From positions 69,488,501 to 69,552,500 of the forward strand of contig CM075651.1 of the NCBI GenBank assembly GCA_037953625.1: DNA of 64,000 bases, read 5' to 3'. Numbering within the stretch: position 1 is the stretch's first letter; every line of letters begins with the position of its first letter. This DNA comes from Crotalaria pallida (lineage: Eukaryota; Streptophyta; Magnoliopsida; Fabales; Fabaceae). The notes beneath the pieces were generated by a model. It was not told where the DNA came from. It saw only the letters and a program-made list of their open reading frames with translations, and made no database searches. Below are positions 21,349 to 32,452 of the stretch, in pieces. Both the position numbers and the translations under genes were made by a program.

Positions 21349-23178
21349 ATGAGTCATGCGCGAGGGAGACCTTCCAGTTCAAGTTCGAGAAACCCTGGTG
21401 AGGATGCCGATCACCCGGATGCGGCAGATTTTATGACTCGGATGGCGGCTATGATGACGGGAGTCAACGATAATCTTCAAGCATTGCATCAACAAGCACA
21501 GCAGAATTTCAACACTCAGCAGCAAGCTCAAAATCTGGAAGCTCAAGGCTACAAGGGACTGGATGAATTCTGTCGTCGCAACCCGAAGGAGTTTGCGGGA
21601 GGCTTTGCTCCGGACGCGGCTGTGGAATGGATAGAGGATTTAGAGCGTATTTTCGGGGGTATGGTGCAGTGTAAGGATGAGCAGAACTTGGCTTATGCTG
21701 GGTTTATGCTGACAAGAGAGGCTGCAGCATGGTGGCGAGTTACTAAGCAAGTGATGGTGAATCTGGGAGAAGCACTAATGTGGGAAGCTTTTAAGCAGAG
21801 ATTTCTTGAGAAGTATTTTCCGTTGTATCTGAGGATTGAGAAGGAACTGGAATTTTTGAGCCTGAATCAAGGGAATTTATCGGTTGACGAGTATGCCTCG
21901 AAATTCGAAGAGTTAGTTAAGTATGTACCTCAATATGCTGGAGGGGAGAATGAGCGATCGAAGTGTGCTAAGTTTAGGGATGGTCTTAAGCCTAAGATTA
22001 AGTTAGCTTTTTCTCATTTAGGGATAGATGATTTTGCTAGTTTAGTGAATCGCTGTCGTATGTACGAGGGAGGTTTGAAAGCAAGAGGAGCGGCTAATAG
22101 GGTAGTGAACCCTTCTTCATCTCATGGACCGGCTCGTAATTTTCCTTTTCATCGAGATTCTGGAGGAAGATATAGGACTCCGCACCCATATTCTGGTTCG
22201 AGCGGAAGGAGAGATCTACGTTTTGGAGGAAGCGGTCAAGGCGGAAGCTTTGGAGGCAACGGTAATCGCGGTGGAAACCGTGGGGGAAGCAACTATGGAG
22301 GGAATCGTATGGAGCGCGGCAGTGGTAATCGTAATAGTTTCGGTGGAGTGAGATCAGGGAACGTACCTCCTCGTTGCAACAAGTGTGGTCGTAATCATTT
22401 TGGTCCGATGTGTCCACCAAGGAATTCGAACTGCTACAACTGTGACAAGCCTGGTCACATGGCGAGAGACTGCAGGGAGCCTAAGCGAACGGCTAATTCG
22501 GGGAGTGCAAATCGTCCAACCATGCCAGGGAGAGTGTTCACGATGAGCGGAGCTGAAGCTGCGAATGGTGCTAATCTTATCCAAGGTAAATGTTTCATTT
22601 ATAAGAATTCCTTGTTAGTATTGTACGATTCGGGTGCTACTCATTCCTTTATTTCTCATGATGTGGTGAATAGATTAAATTTGAAAGTAGATGCTTTACC
22701 CTATAACTTGATTGTTTCTACCCCTACTGATAAGCCTGTGATAGTATCTACTTATTGTCCTAATTGTTCCTTAGAGATAGAAGGAAACACTTATTTTGTT
22801 GACTTGATTCAACTACCCCTTTCTCAAATAGACATTATATTAGGAATGGACTGGCTTACTAGGAATCATGTTCTTCTGAACTGTTCTGAAAAGTCGTTAT
22901 TCTTTAGCGAAACCCAATCTTCTTTGCCTAAACCCAATAACCTTGAGTATTTGTCTGCCAAGCAAATTCGAACTTCATTGAAGGACGGCGCGGTAGCTTA
23001 CATGTTTCTAGCTTTGTTGGACGTCAAGAAGGATAAGGAACTGCATGAGTTACCCGTATTTCGGGATTTTCCCGAAGTTTTTCCGGAAGAGGTACCTGGT
23101 TTACCGCCAATTCGAGAAGTGGAGTTCTCAATTGACGTGATTCCTGGAACTGGACCGATTTCTAAAGCACCTTATTAG
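21349..23178 (+). CDS. Element B gag-protease polyprotein (ends at a premature TAG)
   Basis: 609 codons from ATG. Residues about 60-200 form the retrotransposon capsid domain (FAGGFAPDAAVEWIEDLERI, EYASKFEEL, RSKCAKFRDGLKP). A Gly/Arg/Asn-rich linker follows. Two Cys/His motifs come next: CNKC..H...C and the zinc knuckle CYNCDKPGHMARDC from residue 362. The aspartic protease has its catalytic DSGATHSF at residue 427 and the flap-side IILGMDWL. The frame stops at TAG after SKAPY, just where relatives read on into MAPAELTELKKQLEE; that text follows in frame, so the stop is a single nonsense mutation. The motif set fits the Tekay/Del chromovirus lineage, as does the large LTR. Confidence 0.93.
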   Translation: MSHARGRPSSSSSRNPGEDADHPDAADFMTRMAAMMTGVNDNLQALHQQAQQNFNTQQQAQNLEAQGYKGLDEFCRRNPKEFAGGFAPDAAVEWIEDLERIFGGMVQCKDEQNLAYAGFMLTREAAAWWRVTKQVMVNLGEALMWEAFKQRFLEKYFPLYLRIEKELEFLSLNQGNLSVDEYASKFEELVKYVPQYAGGENERSKCAKFRDGLKPKIKLAFSHLGIDDFASLVNRCRMYEGGLKARGAANRVVNPSSSHGPARNFPFHRDSGGRYRTPHPYSGSSGRRDLRFGGSGQGGSFGGNGNRGGNRGGSNYGGNRMERGSGNRNSFGGVRSGNVPPRCNKCGRNHFGPMCPPRNSNCYNCDKPGHMARDCREPKRTANSGSANRPTMPGRVFTMSGAEAANGANLIQGKCFIYKNSLLVLYDSGATHSFISHDVVNRLNLKVDALPYNLIVSTPTDKPVIVSTYCPNCSLEIEGNTYFVDLIQLPLSQIDIILGMDWLTRNHVLLNCSEKSLFFSETQSSLPKPNNLEYLSAKQIRTSLKDGAVAYMFLALLDVKKDKELHELPVFRDFPEVFPEEVPGLPPIREVEFSIDVIPGTGPISKAPY

Positions 23179-24743
23179 ATGGCTCCAGCGGAGTTAACTG
23201 AATTGAAGAAGCAATTGGAAGAGATGTTGGAGAAGAAGATGATAAGGCCTAGTGTTTCACCCTGGGGGAGCACCGGTTTTATTCGTCAAGAAGAAGGATG
23301 GTAGTATGCGTTTGTGTACGGATTATCGGCAATTGAACAAGGTGACGATCAAGAATAAGTATCCTCTGCCCAGAATTGATGACTTGTTGGATCAATTGAA
23401 GGGAGCGACTGTATTTTCCAAGATCGACCTTAGATCGGGATATCATCAAATAAAAGTGAAGGAGGAAGATATTCCCATGACTGCTTTCAGAACTCGTTAT
23501 GGTCATTACGAGTATCTGGTTATGCCTTTCGGTGTAACAAATGCTCCTGCAATATTCATGGACTACATGAATAGAATTTTTCATCCTTACTTGGATTCAT
23601 TTGTTGTCGTATTTATCGACGATATTTTGATTTATTCCAAGACTAAGGAGGAACACGCCGAGCATTTAAGGACAGTCTTGACAATGTTGAAGGACAAGCA
23701 GCTCTATGCTAAGTTGTCGAAGTGCGATTTCTGGTTGGACTCAGTGCACTTCTTGGGACATGTAATCTCGAAGGAAGGAATTGCAGTAGATCCTGCAAAG
23801 GTGGAAGCTGTGTTAGAATGGAAGACACCAACATCTGTGACGGAGATTCGTAGTTTCCTAGGACTCGCGGGATATTATCGTCGGTTTATCGAGGGATTTT
23901 CTCGTTTGTCTTTGCCATTGACGAAGCTGACAAGGAAAGGTCAACAATTCGAATGGTCGGCGAAATGCGAGGAGAATTTCCAAGAATTGAAGATGAGGTT
24001 GACAACCGCACTAGTATTAGTTCTACCGGATACGACGAAGTCTTTCTGTGTGTACCGTGACGCTTCGAAACAAGGATTAGGATGCGTATTGATGCAAGAG
24101 CGGAAAGTAGTGGCTTATGCTTCACGGCAACTGAAGATTCATGAGCTTAATTACCCAACTCATGATTTGGAGCTAGCGGCAGTAGTGTTTACTTTGAAGA
24201 TCTGGAGACATTATTTGTACGGTGTAAGGGTTGAAGTCTTCAGTGATCACAAGAGTTTGAAGTATCTGTTCGAGCAAAAGGAGTTGAATATGCGTCAGAG
24301 ACGGTGGATGGAATTCCTAAAGGACTACGATATCGAGCTACAATATCATCCTGGAAAGGCGAACGTAGTTGCTGATGCTTTAAGTAGGAAGTCATTGCAT
24401 GTTTCTGCGTTGATGATCAAGGAGTTGGAGCTGATTGAGGAATTTCGGGATCTGAATCTAGGAGTGGAGCTAAGACCGAAGAGTATGATATTGGGACAGC
24501 TGACTGTTTCGAGTGGATTTATGGTACGGATAAAGGAACATCAGCTGAAGGACAAAGAACTTCAAGCTAAGAAGGAACTTTCGGAAAAAGGGAAAGAAGT
24601 AGGATTTCAGATTGGTGGTGATGGGGTGTTGAGATATAAGGATCGTGTCTGTGTACCATATAATGTAGAGATAAAGGTAATGAGACTGGAGGAAGCTCAC
24701 AAGAGTAAGTTGAGTCTAAACCCTGGTTCTCAGAAGATGTATC
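23179..24743 (+). pseudogene. Element B reverse transcriptase-RNase H, with nonsense and frameshift
   Basis: Continuation of the gag-protease polyprotein. After the TAG the frame runs through RPSVSPWG, then an extra G in the G-run at about 23263-23268 shifts it. From there RT is clean: KKDGSMRLCTDYRQLN, YHQIKV, FGVTNAPA and the catalytic VVFIDDILIYS. RNase H shows all four acidic positions (DASKQGLGCVL, HDLELAAVVF, FSDHKSLKYLF, NVVADALSRK), with YRDAS in place of the usual YTDAS. The integrase N-terminal part begins (HKSKLSLNPGSQKMY) and is cut by X2 at 24743. Confidence 0.93.
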
Positions 24744-26310
24744 TGTTGGAAAACTACACTCGGTGGGTGAAACAACTAGGAACACTAGGAGAACACCTAG
24801 AAGGGGGGGTTGAATAGGTGTTAAAGAAACTTTGAAAGATTTTCGCAAGAAACAAATCTAAACGATTAAAACCAATGAAAATCAATCAATTAACAAATAT
24901 TATATCAGAGATTAAGCGGAAACAATCAACACCAATATTCTTATTGATTCACCTAGGTTATGAAAATGATTTTCCCTTTATCAATTTTGCACAATAAAGA
25001 TTCAATTCAATAAAATATAGAAAAATCACTTTTTCTAGGTTTTCAATCAAGAACACAATTAAAGACTTGAATTGTAAAGAGTAGAGAGTTTAGAGATACG
25101 ACACAGTGATTTATCCTCGTTCACTTTCATCCACTTGAAAGCTACTCCAGTCCCCTCTTCAACCAAGAGAGATTCTTCACTATGAGGAATTAGAGTTTCT
25201 CAAATTACAAGTAAATGCCTCACAAGACTTCCTTCTTGCTAGCCTACAAGAGATACCACACCCTTGCCTTGTAACCCTATTGATATCTAATCTAACCTCT
25301 ACTTGCTTGTTGATAACCCCACAACAAGTCTTCTTTGCTTGCTTCACTCACAAGACTTCCAAGTACTTTGAGATTCTTCAAAGTGCCTTCCAAATGCTTG
25401 ATGAAATGCCTCACCAAGGCTTCCAATGAAACTTGCTTGATTCACAAAATCAAGGCTTCCTTTGTTGTAGAATGTTTGCCTCTTGCAATGATTACAACTC
25501 AATAGAAAACAAAAACAATCCTATGAATCTCTTTCAAAAGCTATGAAATATCAACATGAGAGATTCAAGGTTCTTGATCAAAGAATATAAAAATGAGAGC
25601 TTTGATCTTGAGAGAGTGAGAGAGAATAGTGTGGCTTTGATTCTTTGTAAAATTGTGTATCAAAATGATTCTAGTTGATAGAAATGATTAGGAAAAGGTT
25701 TATATAGAATACCCAAAAGTTGGAGCACTTAGAATGGCATTTGAGAAGTGAAAAACGTATTTAAAACAGTTACAGACCCTGTTTACTCGAGTAAAATAAG
25801 TGTTACTCGAGTAATACGAAAGCTGCATAAATTTCACTCGAGTGAAAAAGGTTTTACTCGAGTAAAAGTTCAGATAATCGATTATCAAAAGTTTGTTATC
25901 GATTATCAGTTCAAAATACACTGCTAATCAATTATCAAAATCTGTTAATCGATTATTAACATTAAAAATCACTTAAAACTTGTTTTCTCAAAAACTAAAC
26001 CTTTTCTTTCAAACCTTTAAGCCACCTATTGATTTTAGGCAAAGTGAATACTCAAAATATGATATAATCATGCAATCAAAAGAGATTCACTACCCTGTAA
26101 TAAACTCTACCCAAACTCATAAACTAAAAGACTTGTGAGGCAAAAGATAAAACATTAAAACACAAACTACCAAACTAAGTCTTCATGAGTTGGCTCTCTC
26201 TTTATAACTTGATGTTTGTTGTTGCTTGTTGAGCTTGAACTTGATCAACACATTTGTAGCTTGTTCAAAACCTTTTGGCATTTATCAAAACATTCTTCAT
26301 GGATCTTACA
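24744..26310. mobile_element. Element X2, 1567 bp 'G-run' insertion with TG..CA ends
   Basis: The ends TGTTGGAAAAC and GGATCTTACA are flanked by a perfect 5-bp duplication GTATC (24739-24743 and 26311-26315). Removing it rejoins the integrase reading (MY|QDLKK). TG..CA with a 5-bp duplication argues for an integrase-mobilised LTR-type sequence, a solo LTR or a small non-autonomous element. No coding sequence is visible. It opens like X1 with a G-run at about 24803 and TTGAATAGGTG. Confidence 0.8.
25780..25962. repeat. Mixed array of CTCGAG- and ATCGAT-centred palindromes in X2
   Basis: TTTACTCGAGTAAA, TTACTCGAGTAA, TTTCACTCGAGTGAAA and TTTTACTCGAGTAAAA come first. They are followed by GATAATCGATTATC, a decayed TTATCGATTATC, AATCAATTATC and TTAATCGATTATTAA. 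Two palindrome types sit in one element. Confidence 0.9.
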
Positions 26311-26315
26311 GTATC

Positions 26316-26848
26316 AAGATCTCAAGAAGGTATTTTGGTGTCGTGGAATGAAAAGAGAAGTGGCGGAGTATGTATCACGGTGTCTGACGTGTCAAAAAGC
26401 GAAGGTGGAGCATAAGAAGCCTGGTGGTGAATTACGACCGTTGGAAGTACCAGTTTGGAAATGGGATTGCGTCACCATGGATTTTGTCTCAGGATTTCCA
26501 AAGACTCGGAAAGGTTATGATGCTATTTGGGTAATCGTGGACAGATTGACGAAGATGGCACGGTTTATTCCTGTCAACATGAAGTATTCAATGGATAGAC
26601 TGGCTGAGCTATATTTGAAGGAAGTGGTGAGATTGCATGGAGTACCCTCAAGTATAGTATCAGACAGAGATCCACGTTTCACTTCAAAGTTTTGGGTCAG
26701 TTTGCAAGCAGCAGTCGGAACCATGTTGGATTTAAGTTCCGCATGTCATCCACAAACGGACGGACAGTCAGAGCGAACTATCCAAACGTTGGAAGATTTG
26801 TTGAGAGCCTGTGTGATTGAAAGTACCGGTGATTGGGACTCTTTTCTA
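26316..26848 (+). pseudogene. Element B integrase, 3'-truncated
   Basis: It resumes after X2 in the integrase zinc-binding region (YQDLKKVFWCRGMKREV, RCLTCQKAKVEH). The catalytic core keeps all three acidic residues: Asp in VTMDFVSG, Asp in SIVSDRDPRF, and Glu in HPQTDGQSERT. It runs to RACVIESTGDWDSFL and then departs abruptly from the family. The rest of integrase, any chromodomain and the 3' LTR are missing. The break is a deletion junction with LTR D and not the C insertion, because C inserted 14 bp further on with its own target duplication. Confidence 0.92.
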
Positions 26849-27194
26849 CATAAACTTCCGTTTGTAACAGCCCGATTTTTGTAAACCAAAATGTTTAATT
26901 AAAGTTGCCAAAAATTGAGGCCAGATTTTTTTTTTTAAACATGGTTGAAGTGTTTTGACAAGTCTTCGGTGTTATGAACACCCTTTTTCGAAAACCTGAG
27001 TTGTGACTAAAATCTTTTCCTTCATAAAAACATTTGAGTCAAACGTGCTTCGTTAAACTCATCTCGATAATTTTCAAGAATGTCACCAGGTAATCTTGCA
27101 TAAAGAAGTGCCTCATCAGTTGAATTAAAACTTAGCTTCATTACATAATAGCTCATAGCATGGTAATCCTTAACTTCAACATTCACGACCTAAA

Positions 27195-27566
27195 CTAATG
27201 CACCCTCTTTGAACCTTTCCTACTATAGACTAGCGGGTGGGTCTCCTCGCCCTTCTTGCATCCTCCCTTCGCTCTTGACGATGATGCCGCTTGGTTAGTT
27301 GTCTCATCATTGTTGTTAGTCATCCCCTTTGCTCTGTCTGCAACCGTAGAACTCTTCTGCTTCTCGTACTGGACCTTCTCCTCGTAGCTCTGGAACCCTC
27401 TTACATTGACTTGCCCCAGATGTGACTCCAGGTTTGCTCCACTCAATTGATGTTCCGGGTCCGGGATCACGATCTCCGTGTAGCCGGTCCATGCCCAACC
27501 TTGCGGGGTGTGTTTCCATCCTCTACCGTGCTTGTTCCACAGGGTGATGTCCATTCCGTACTCCAT
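27195..27566 (-). CDS. LTR-embedded small ORF of solo LTR C (MEYGMD type)
   Basis: 123 residues from the ATG at 27566. The open frame extends 12 codons upstream only to a TTG, and the ATG chosen aligns with the B ORF start and follows the putative acceptor GGGCAG. The N-terminal about 60 residues match the B ORF at conserved Trp, Gly and DP.H positions (DITLW, W.HTPQGWAWTG, IPDPEHQLSG, HLGQVNVRGFQ). The C-terminal half is Gln/Ser/Lys-rich and ends basic (GCKKGEETHPLVYSRKG). That tail matches the remnant in E (GCKREGKLHPVAFIRV) and not the acidic tail in B. There is no known domain, signal peptide or membrane segment. Intact reading in an old solo LTR is notable. It could still be chance retention. 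Confidence 0.55.
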   Translation of the reverse strand: MEYGMDITLWNKHGRGWKHTPQGWAWTGYTEIVIPDPEHQLSGANLESHLGQVNVRGFQSYEEKVQYEKQKSSTVADRAKGMTNNNDETTNQAASSSRAKGGCKKGEETHPLVYSRKGSKRVH

Positions 27567-29294
27567 CTGCCCGTTGAAACACCAGTGGCACCGATAGGCC
27601 AACGAACAGGAGAGAGTAAGCGATCCGAACGACGAATCGTCGACGACGTGGGATTACAATAGGCAGTGTAAAAGGACACACAGATAACACACAACACATA
27701 CAACACGCATGCAAACATTTTATCAATGTTATGATTTCGTTTTATCCTTATCCATTGCCATTTCCTTTCTTATTCTCCACCTTTATCTCTCCTCCTACTC
27801 ATGGGGCTTTAATTTCCACAAATCCCTTCGCAGTCTCTTCCTCATTTTCCATACTTTTATTCTCTCACTCATATAATTCTTTTCTTATAATGTTTTATCG
27901 AGGTATAACCACCGATGATTATGGGAGTTAAAGAATCATCGAGGTACGTATTTCTTTCGTAGTTAGCACTCGCGTTTTAAGCCTACATCTCCTCGGCCAA
28001 CCAACCACCTAGTCGGAAGCAAACAGGAGTACAAGACCTTTACCGTGCGGGCACGACAGCTGTCAACACAATGGTCCCAGACCAGAAGGCTCAGCCTCAA
28101 TCATCTTCATATCAATATACATGGCACACTGCCTCGCAGTGGCACACAATTGCCCCACTCCAGTCCCTCTCACTGTTCCTGAACTGCCATAGGGGTGACA
28201 ACACTATTCTGGTCCCGGGTGCAGAACTTACCACGGTATTAGACCCAGTCCCCACCACGTTAGTGCACCACATGTGGAGTTCGTTCTGCCCAGAATAGTA
28301 CTCAAGGCAACGTGACGTTTTACCGCCCGAGCCTACCCTAATGCATTCATCAACCCGAATATCCCTGATTTCCGGGGTACCTTCCTCTCCACTACTTCGC
28401 ACTCTCAAACCTCACCGTATTCGCTGTTAATCTCTTTTAGAATCTTTTATCTTTCAATTTATCCTATGGTCGGCCCATCCTTCATACATCCCTTCAATGA
28501 GACCCGACCGCTACTCGATGCAATTTCCACTCGTCAAATCTCACATAGCATAGAGCTGGGATCACATCACTATCTCGTATTTCATTTCACAATCTCATTC
28601 ATCAAGCCTTCCTCAAAACAACCTTACAAAAGTTTTCACCAAACATCATGTCACAAACTTTTTTTTTTTTATAAAACCTTCCACAAAATTTCCTTTCAAA
28701 ATCTTTTCTCAAACAGTCCGCTCAATACCATCTCAACACCTTTTTACATCCTCCTTTTCTAAACATTTTCATAAAATTCTCTTTTTGGAAATTCACGTTT
28801 TGGGTGAGTGTTAATGGAAGAGCAAGCTCAACTCAACACTAAGCTTCTTCCCAAAACGTGATCGAGGTATCACACCTCAAATTCACTTTCACATCTCTTC
28901 TCCCAGCTTTGGCTCGTTCTCAACATCATTATCTCATTCTTTCCCCAATTTCCACTCTCTCTTTCTCATTGTAATTTTACTTTTGATCTCATTACTTCTT
29001 AACTCATTTCCATTTCTTATTTAGGACGTAACAAACGTCCATCAACAATTTACTCATCACAATTTACAGCAATAAGCGCTATCAATCACAATTAAATAAA
29101 AGCATACTATTAACACACAAACATCAAACAACAACAATGTGGTTTTTGTCACATTCATATAAGTGGCCACAGAATCAAACAATTGCCACTTATACTACTG
29201 ACTCCAACCACTAAGTTCCGATCTTTGAGATGATACGGAACGTCCTAATAAATCACCTAAACACCACAATGTCTTAGGATAGCTTCTCTCTCAC
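27567..29294 (-). other. Putative intron inside solo LTR C
   Basis: Donor CACAG|GTGAGAGAG, acceptor GGGCAG and a CTTAC motif followed by TCTCTCCTG about 50 nt before the AG; 1728 nt. The layout equals A, B, E and H. Confidence 0.45.
27985..28325 (-). other. GC-rich conserved island in solo LTR C
   Basis: It carries TAGTCGGAAGCAAACAGGAG, CAGTCCCTCTCACTGTTC and CCCCACCACGTTAGTGCACC in the same order as A, B, E and H. Confidence 0.6.
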
Positions 29295-32237
29295 CTGTGG
29301 TCCAGCTACTGATCCTTTGAGTTCCGAGTGGTCGGCTTCCTTCCTTGTCTGCCCGACTCCAACTTCTTCCAAGTCCCATAAGATAGGTTACATGAGTGTT
29401 AAACTTTATTTAATAAAACTTTATTCTCAATGTAACTTAAGAAAAATTCAAACATCGTCTTTTATCTGAAACCGGAACATCAATTCTTTTACTCAAACTT
29501 GTCCGAAAGCAAACACTAGCTTTCATACTTTGAAATCATGAGGAAACAATTAAATGGATTCATTTAAAGGAAAAGTTCCTTTGCTGGTCCTTCTTGGACA
29601 GCATTGGGTTCAATTCCAAAAACACCGAAAAATTGCACTTTTCAAATCACTTTTATCTGGGATCAATTACCCACGAAACTAAGCTTTAAAACGCTTTGAA
29701 AACCTTTTAAAACAAGACATATGACTTAGAAAATTCTGGACAGCAGCATGTCCTAAGTTTGAAATTCATTTTTCCGTTATTTAAAATCAATTTTAAAAGC
29801 ATAATTAACCAAGAATCATGAAAACAATCAAATAGACACTTTGATCGAGAATTTACCAAGTTCAAGCACTTAGTATCACATATGGGCAGCAAGGTGCTCA
29901 AGTAAAACAAATCATTTAGACACTCCCATGCATTCCAAAAATCATTTTTACTTTACTCAAGAATCCTAAACAATCATTCATTCATTTCAAGCATCACATA
30001 CTCACAAATCATCAAGTTAAGTCAAACACATCATGGTTACATACTCGTTTATACACATAGCGTAATCAATCAAAGAAGTCAAGTTCTTAAGCATGAACAA
30101 ACCGAATCATGCATGCATCATACAAACATAGTTCCATCGAACTTTTACTTAATCAATTTCCATCTTAGCGAAACTTCATCTTAATGTGCCTAAACATGTT
30201 GAAACCGTATGCATCATAGCTTCATAATCACACATAATTCCATGACACAAATACGTACACATTTAAGGAAAATTGACTTCAAGGTTAAGGTCCAGACCGT
30301 GACCTTAACTAGGTTTTCCCAAAAATGTTTCAAGGTTTCAAGACTTAAAAACAACTTTAAATCCAACAACAATTTCATTCAATTTTTCAAGCAAGTAAGA
30401 ATGTAATCCTAGCATACCCCTCTTACATGAAACCGTGAGCATCATACAACTCTTAAGCAATTTAGATATTACATTTAACACATAAAATCAACTCAAAGTT
30501 CATGGAAATCATATACACATAAGCCAAAATCCAACATCAAGACCTCTAACCTAAGGATCAAGTACAAACCGTGACTAATCATGGAAAATCACATAACTTA
30601 CATTCATTCAAAACATCAGCAAGCTCAAGATTGTAACATGCAAAAGATCAATCAAGAGGAAACCAAGCTTTCATGCACCACACTACTCAAACCGTGACAT
30701 GTCCATGTTTTTCGTAAAAAGAGTTTTCTTAAGGATTCAAACTTTCAAACCATACTTAGAATCACAAGATAATCATATGCACACAACCAAACCCATCATC
30801 AAACTTCCAACCTAAAGATCAAGCACAACCGTGACCATCACAAAGAAAATCACCAAGGAAATCAATCATTTTCAAGGATTTTTACACTAAAACTTCAAGC
30901 ATCAATAAATTATAGTTTCAAGCATAGATTTTGGCATGCATGCACCAAGAGCACTAGTCCTTACGGTTTCCTCCCTCTCCTCACGGTTCACCACTCCTCT
31001 TCTTAGTCCATGGTCCTTCCTTCTCTCCCTTACTAGCTTGGCTTGATCTATGAAGAGTTTGGTGTGGAAGTTTGAGTTCCTCGTCCTCTTTTCTTCTAAT
31101 TCGGTCCCTCTTTCTTTTTCTATTTCTAACCAAGAGTTTGATGATTCTCTTGGTGTCATGTGTTTGGTTTAGGGAAAGGAATGGAAGAAATATGTGTGTT
31201 GATGAATGAATGAAGGATTCACTCACTCACTCATGATTTTAGAGGGTTGTTGGTGTATGTTGTTGCGGTTGTTGTTGTTGAGGAAAGAAAGAAATGGTTA
31301 AGGTGGAATGAAGAATGAAAATGAGCTCCCTTCTTCCCTCACGGTTTTGGCCCTCTCCCTCTTATGCTTCTCTATTCTTTCTAATTGCCATCAAGGGCTT
31401 GCATGGGGGTTCAAATTGCAAAACTTGGGGACTAAGTCACAAACTTGGAGGCCAAGTTTGCTCCTAAGGTCCCTCACGGCTCCTTCCTTCCTTCCTTCTA
31501 TTCTCTTCATTTTTTTTCTTTCTCTTTAGGTCATGCTTAAGTCATTAGGATGATGTCATGGTGTTGACTAAAAGGGCATGCCACTTGGAGACTAAAGGAA
31601 TGAGCTTGGTGGCCAAGCCATGCATCAAGCATTCGGCCATGGGTGGTTAAGGTGAGTTGGATTAGCTTAATTAGGTTTAAGGCACTAGTTAGGATTCTAA
31701 TCGTGATTAGGGTAGGATTAGGTTAATTAATCTAGGTTTGGTCCACTAATCCTTAGCGATTAGGGCTTAATCAAGGATTAAGGTGCTAATCAAAAACTTA
31801 ATCACGGGTTTAAGGAAAACTAATTTTTGGATTAGCTCATTAATCTTGAGGGTTTAGGGTTTAAGAAAATGATTAAGCACTCAATCAAGGATTCAGAGCT
31901 CAATTAGGGTTTAATCCACAATTAGGGCATCAATTAGGGTTTCTAGAGATAATTGGACTTTGATTCCTTGAAACTTCTTGAAAATAATTTTCCATGAAAT
32001 CATACAAATCAATAAAACAAAATATTAGTTAAAACCTTAAACAATCAAGCACACAAAGTCACAACACAAGTAAATCAAATTTCAAAGCATAAGAACTTCA
32101 TTATGAAATCAAAATTCTTTTAAACCGATTCTTTAATTACTTAGGTTAAAACAATTTTCTTGATTAGGGACTTGTATAAGTGAGTCAAAAGGGCACACGT
32201 TACACGGGGTGTTACACCGTTACCTTTTTATTATTTG

Positions 32238-32452
32238 GCCACAGGGTCAATACAACCACCTGCACCGTGCCACAGGGTCAATACAACCACCTGTGACTTG
32301 TACCATATTTATTTGGCCACAGGGGCAATATAACCACCTGCGCCGTGCCACAGGGTCAATACAACCACCTGTGACCTATACCACTTTTATTGGGCCACAG
32401 GGTCAATACAACCACCTGCGCCGTGCCACAGGGTCAATACAACCACCTGCGG
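32238..32452. repeat. Tandem repeat GCCACAGGGTCAATACAACC in LTR D
   Basis: Six copies of a 24-26 bp phrase (CCACAGGGTCAATACAACC, then ACCTG) arranged as three about 77-bp double units. It corresponds in LTR position to the GC island or tandem repeats of other LTRs. Confidence 0.9.

Larger units (their letters stand above)
26863..32216 (-). mobile_element. Solo LTR C (5354 bp)
   Basis: Left end TGTAACAGCCCG, right end CGGGGTGTTACA, with the perfect duplication CCGTT at 26858-26862 and 32217-32221. There is no internal region. Read on the minus strand it has the same plan as A, E and H: a leader with repeated TCACGGTTT motifs, donor CACAG|GTGAGAGAG (exon end 29295), a GC island, an acceptor and an ORF ending 330 bp before the LTR end. 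The 62-101 codon ORFs elsewhere in it show no conservation and are left out. Confidence 0.93.

Noticed and set aside
24744..24817. Continuation of the RT-RNase H ORF past 24743
   Set aside because: Those codons are X2 sequence read by chance.
26216..26315. Upstream extension of the integrase ORF into X2
   Set aside because: Family similarity starts only at YQDLKK after the GTATC duplication; the preceding codons belong to the inserted element.
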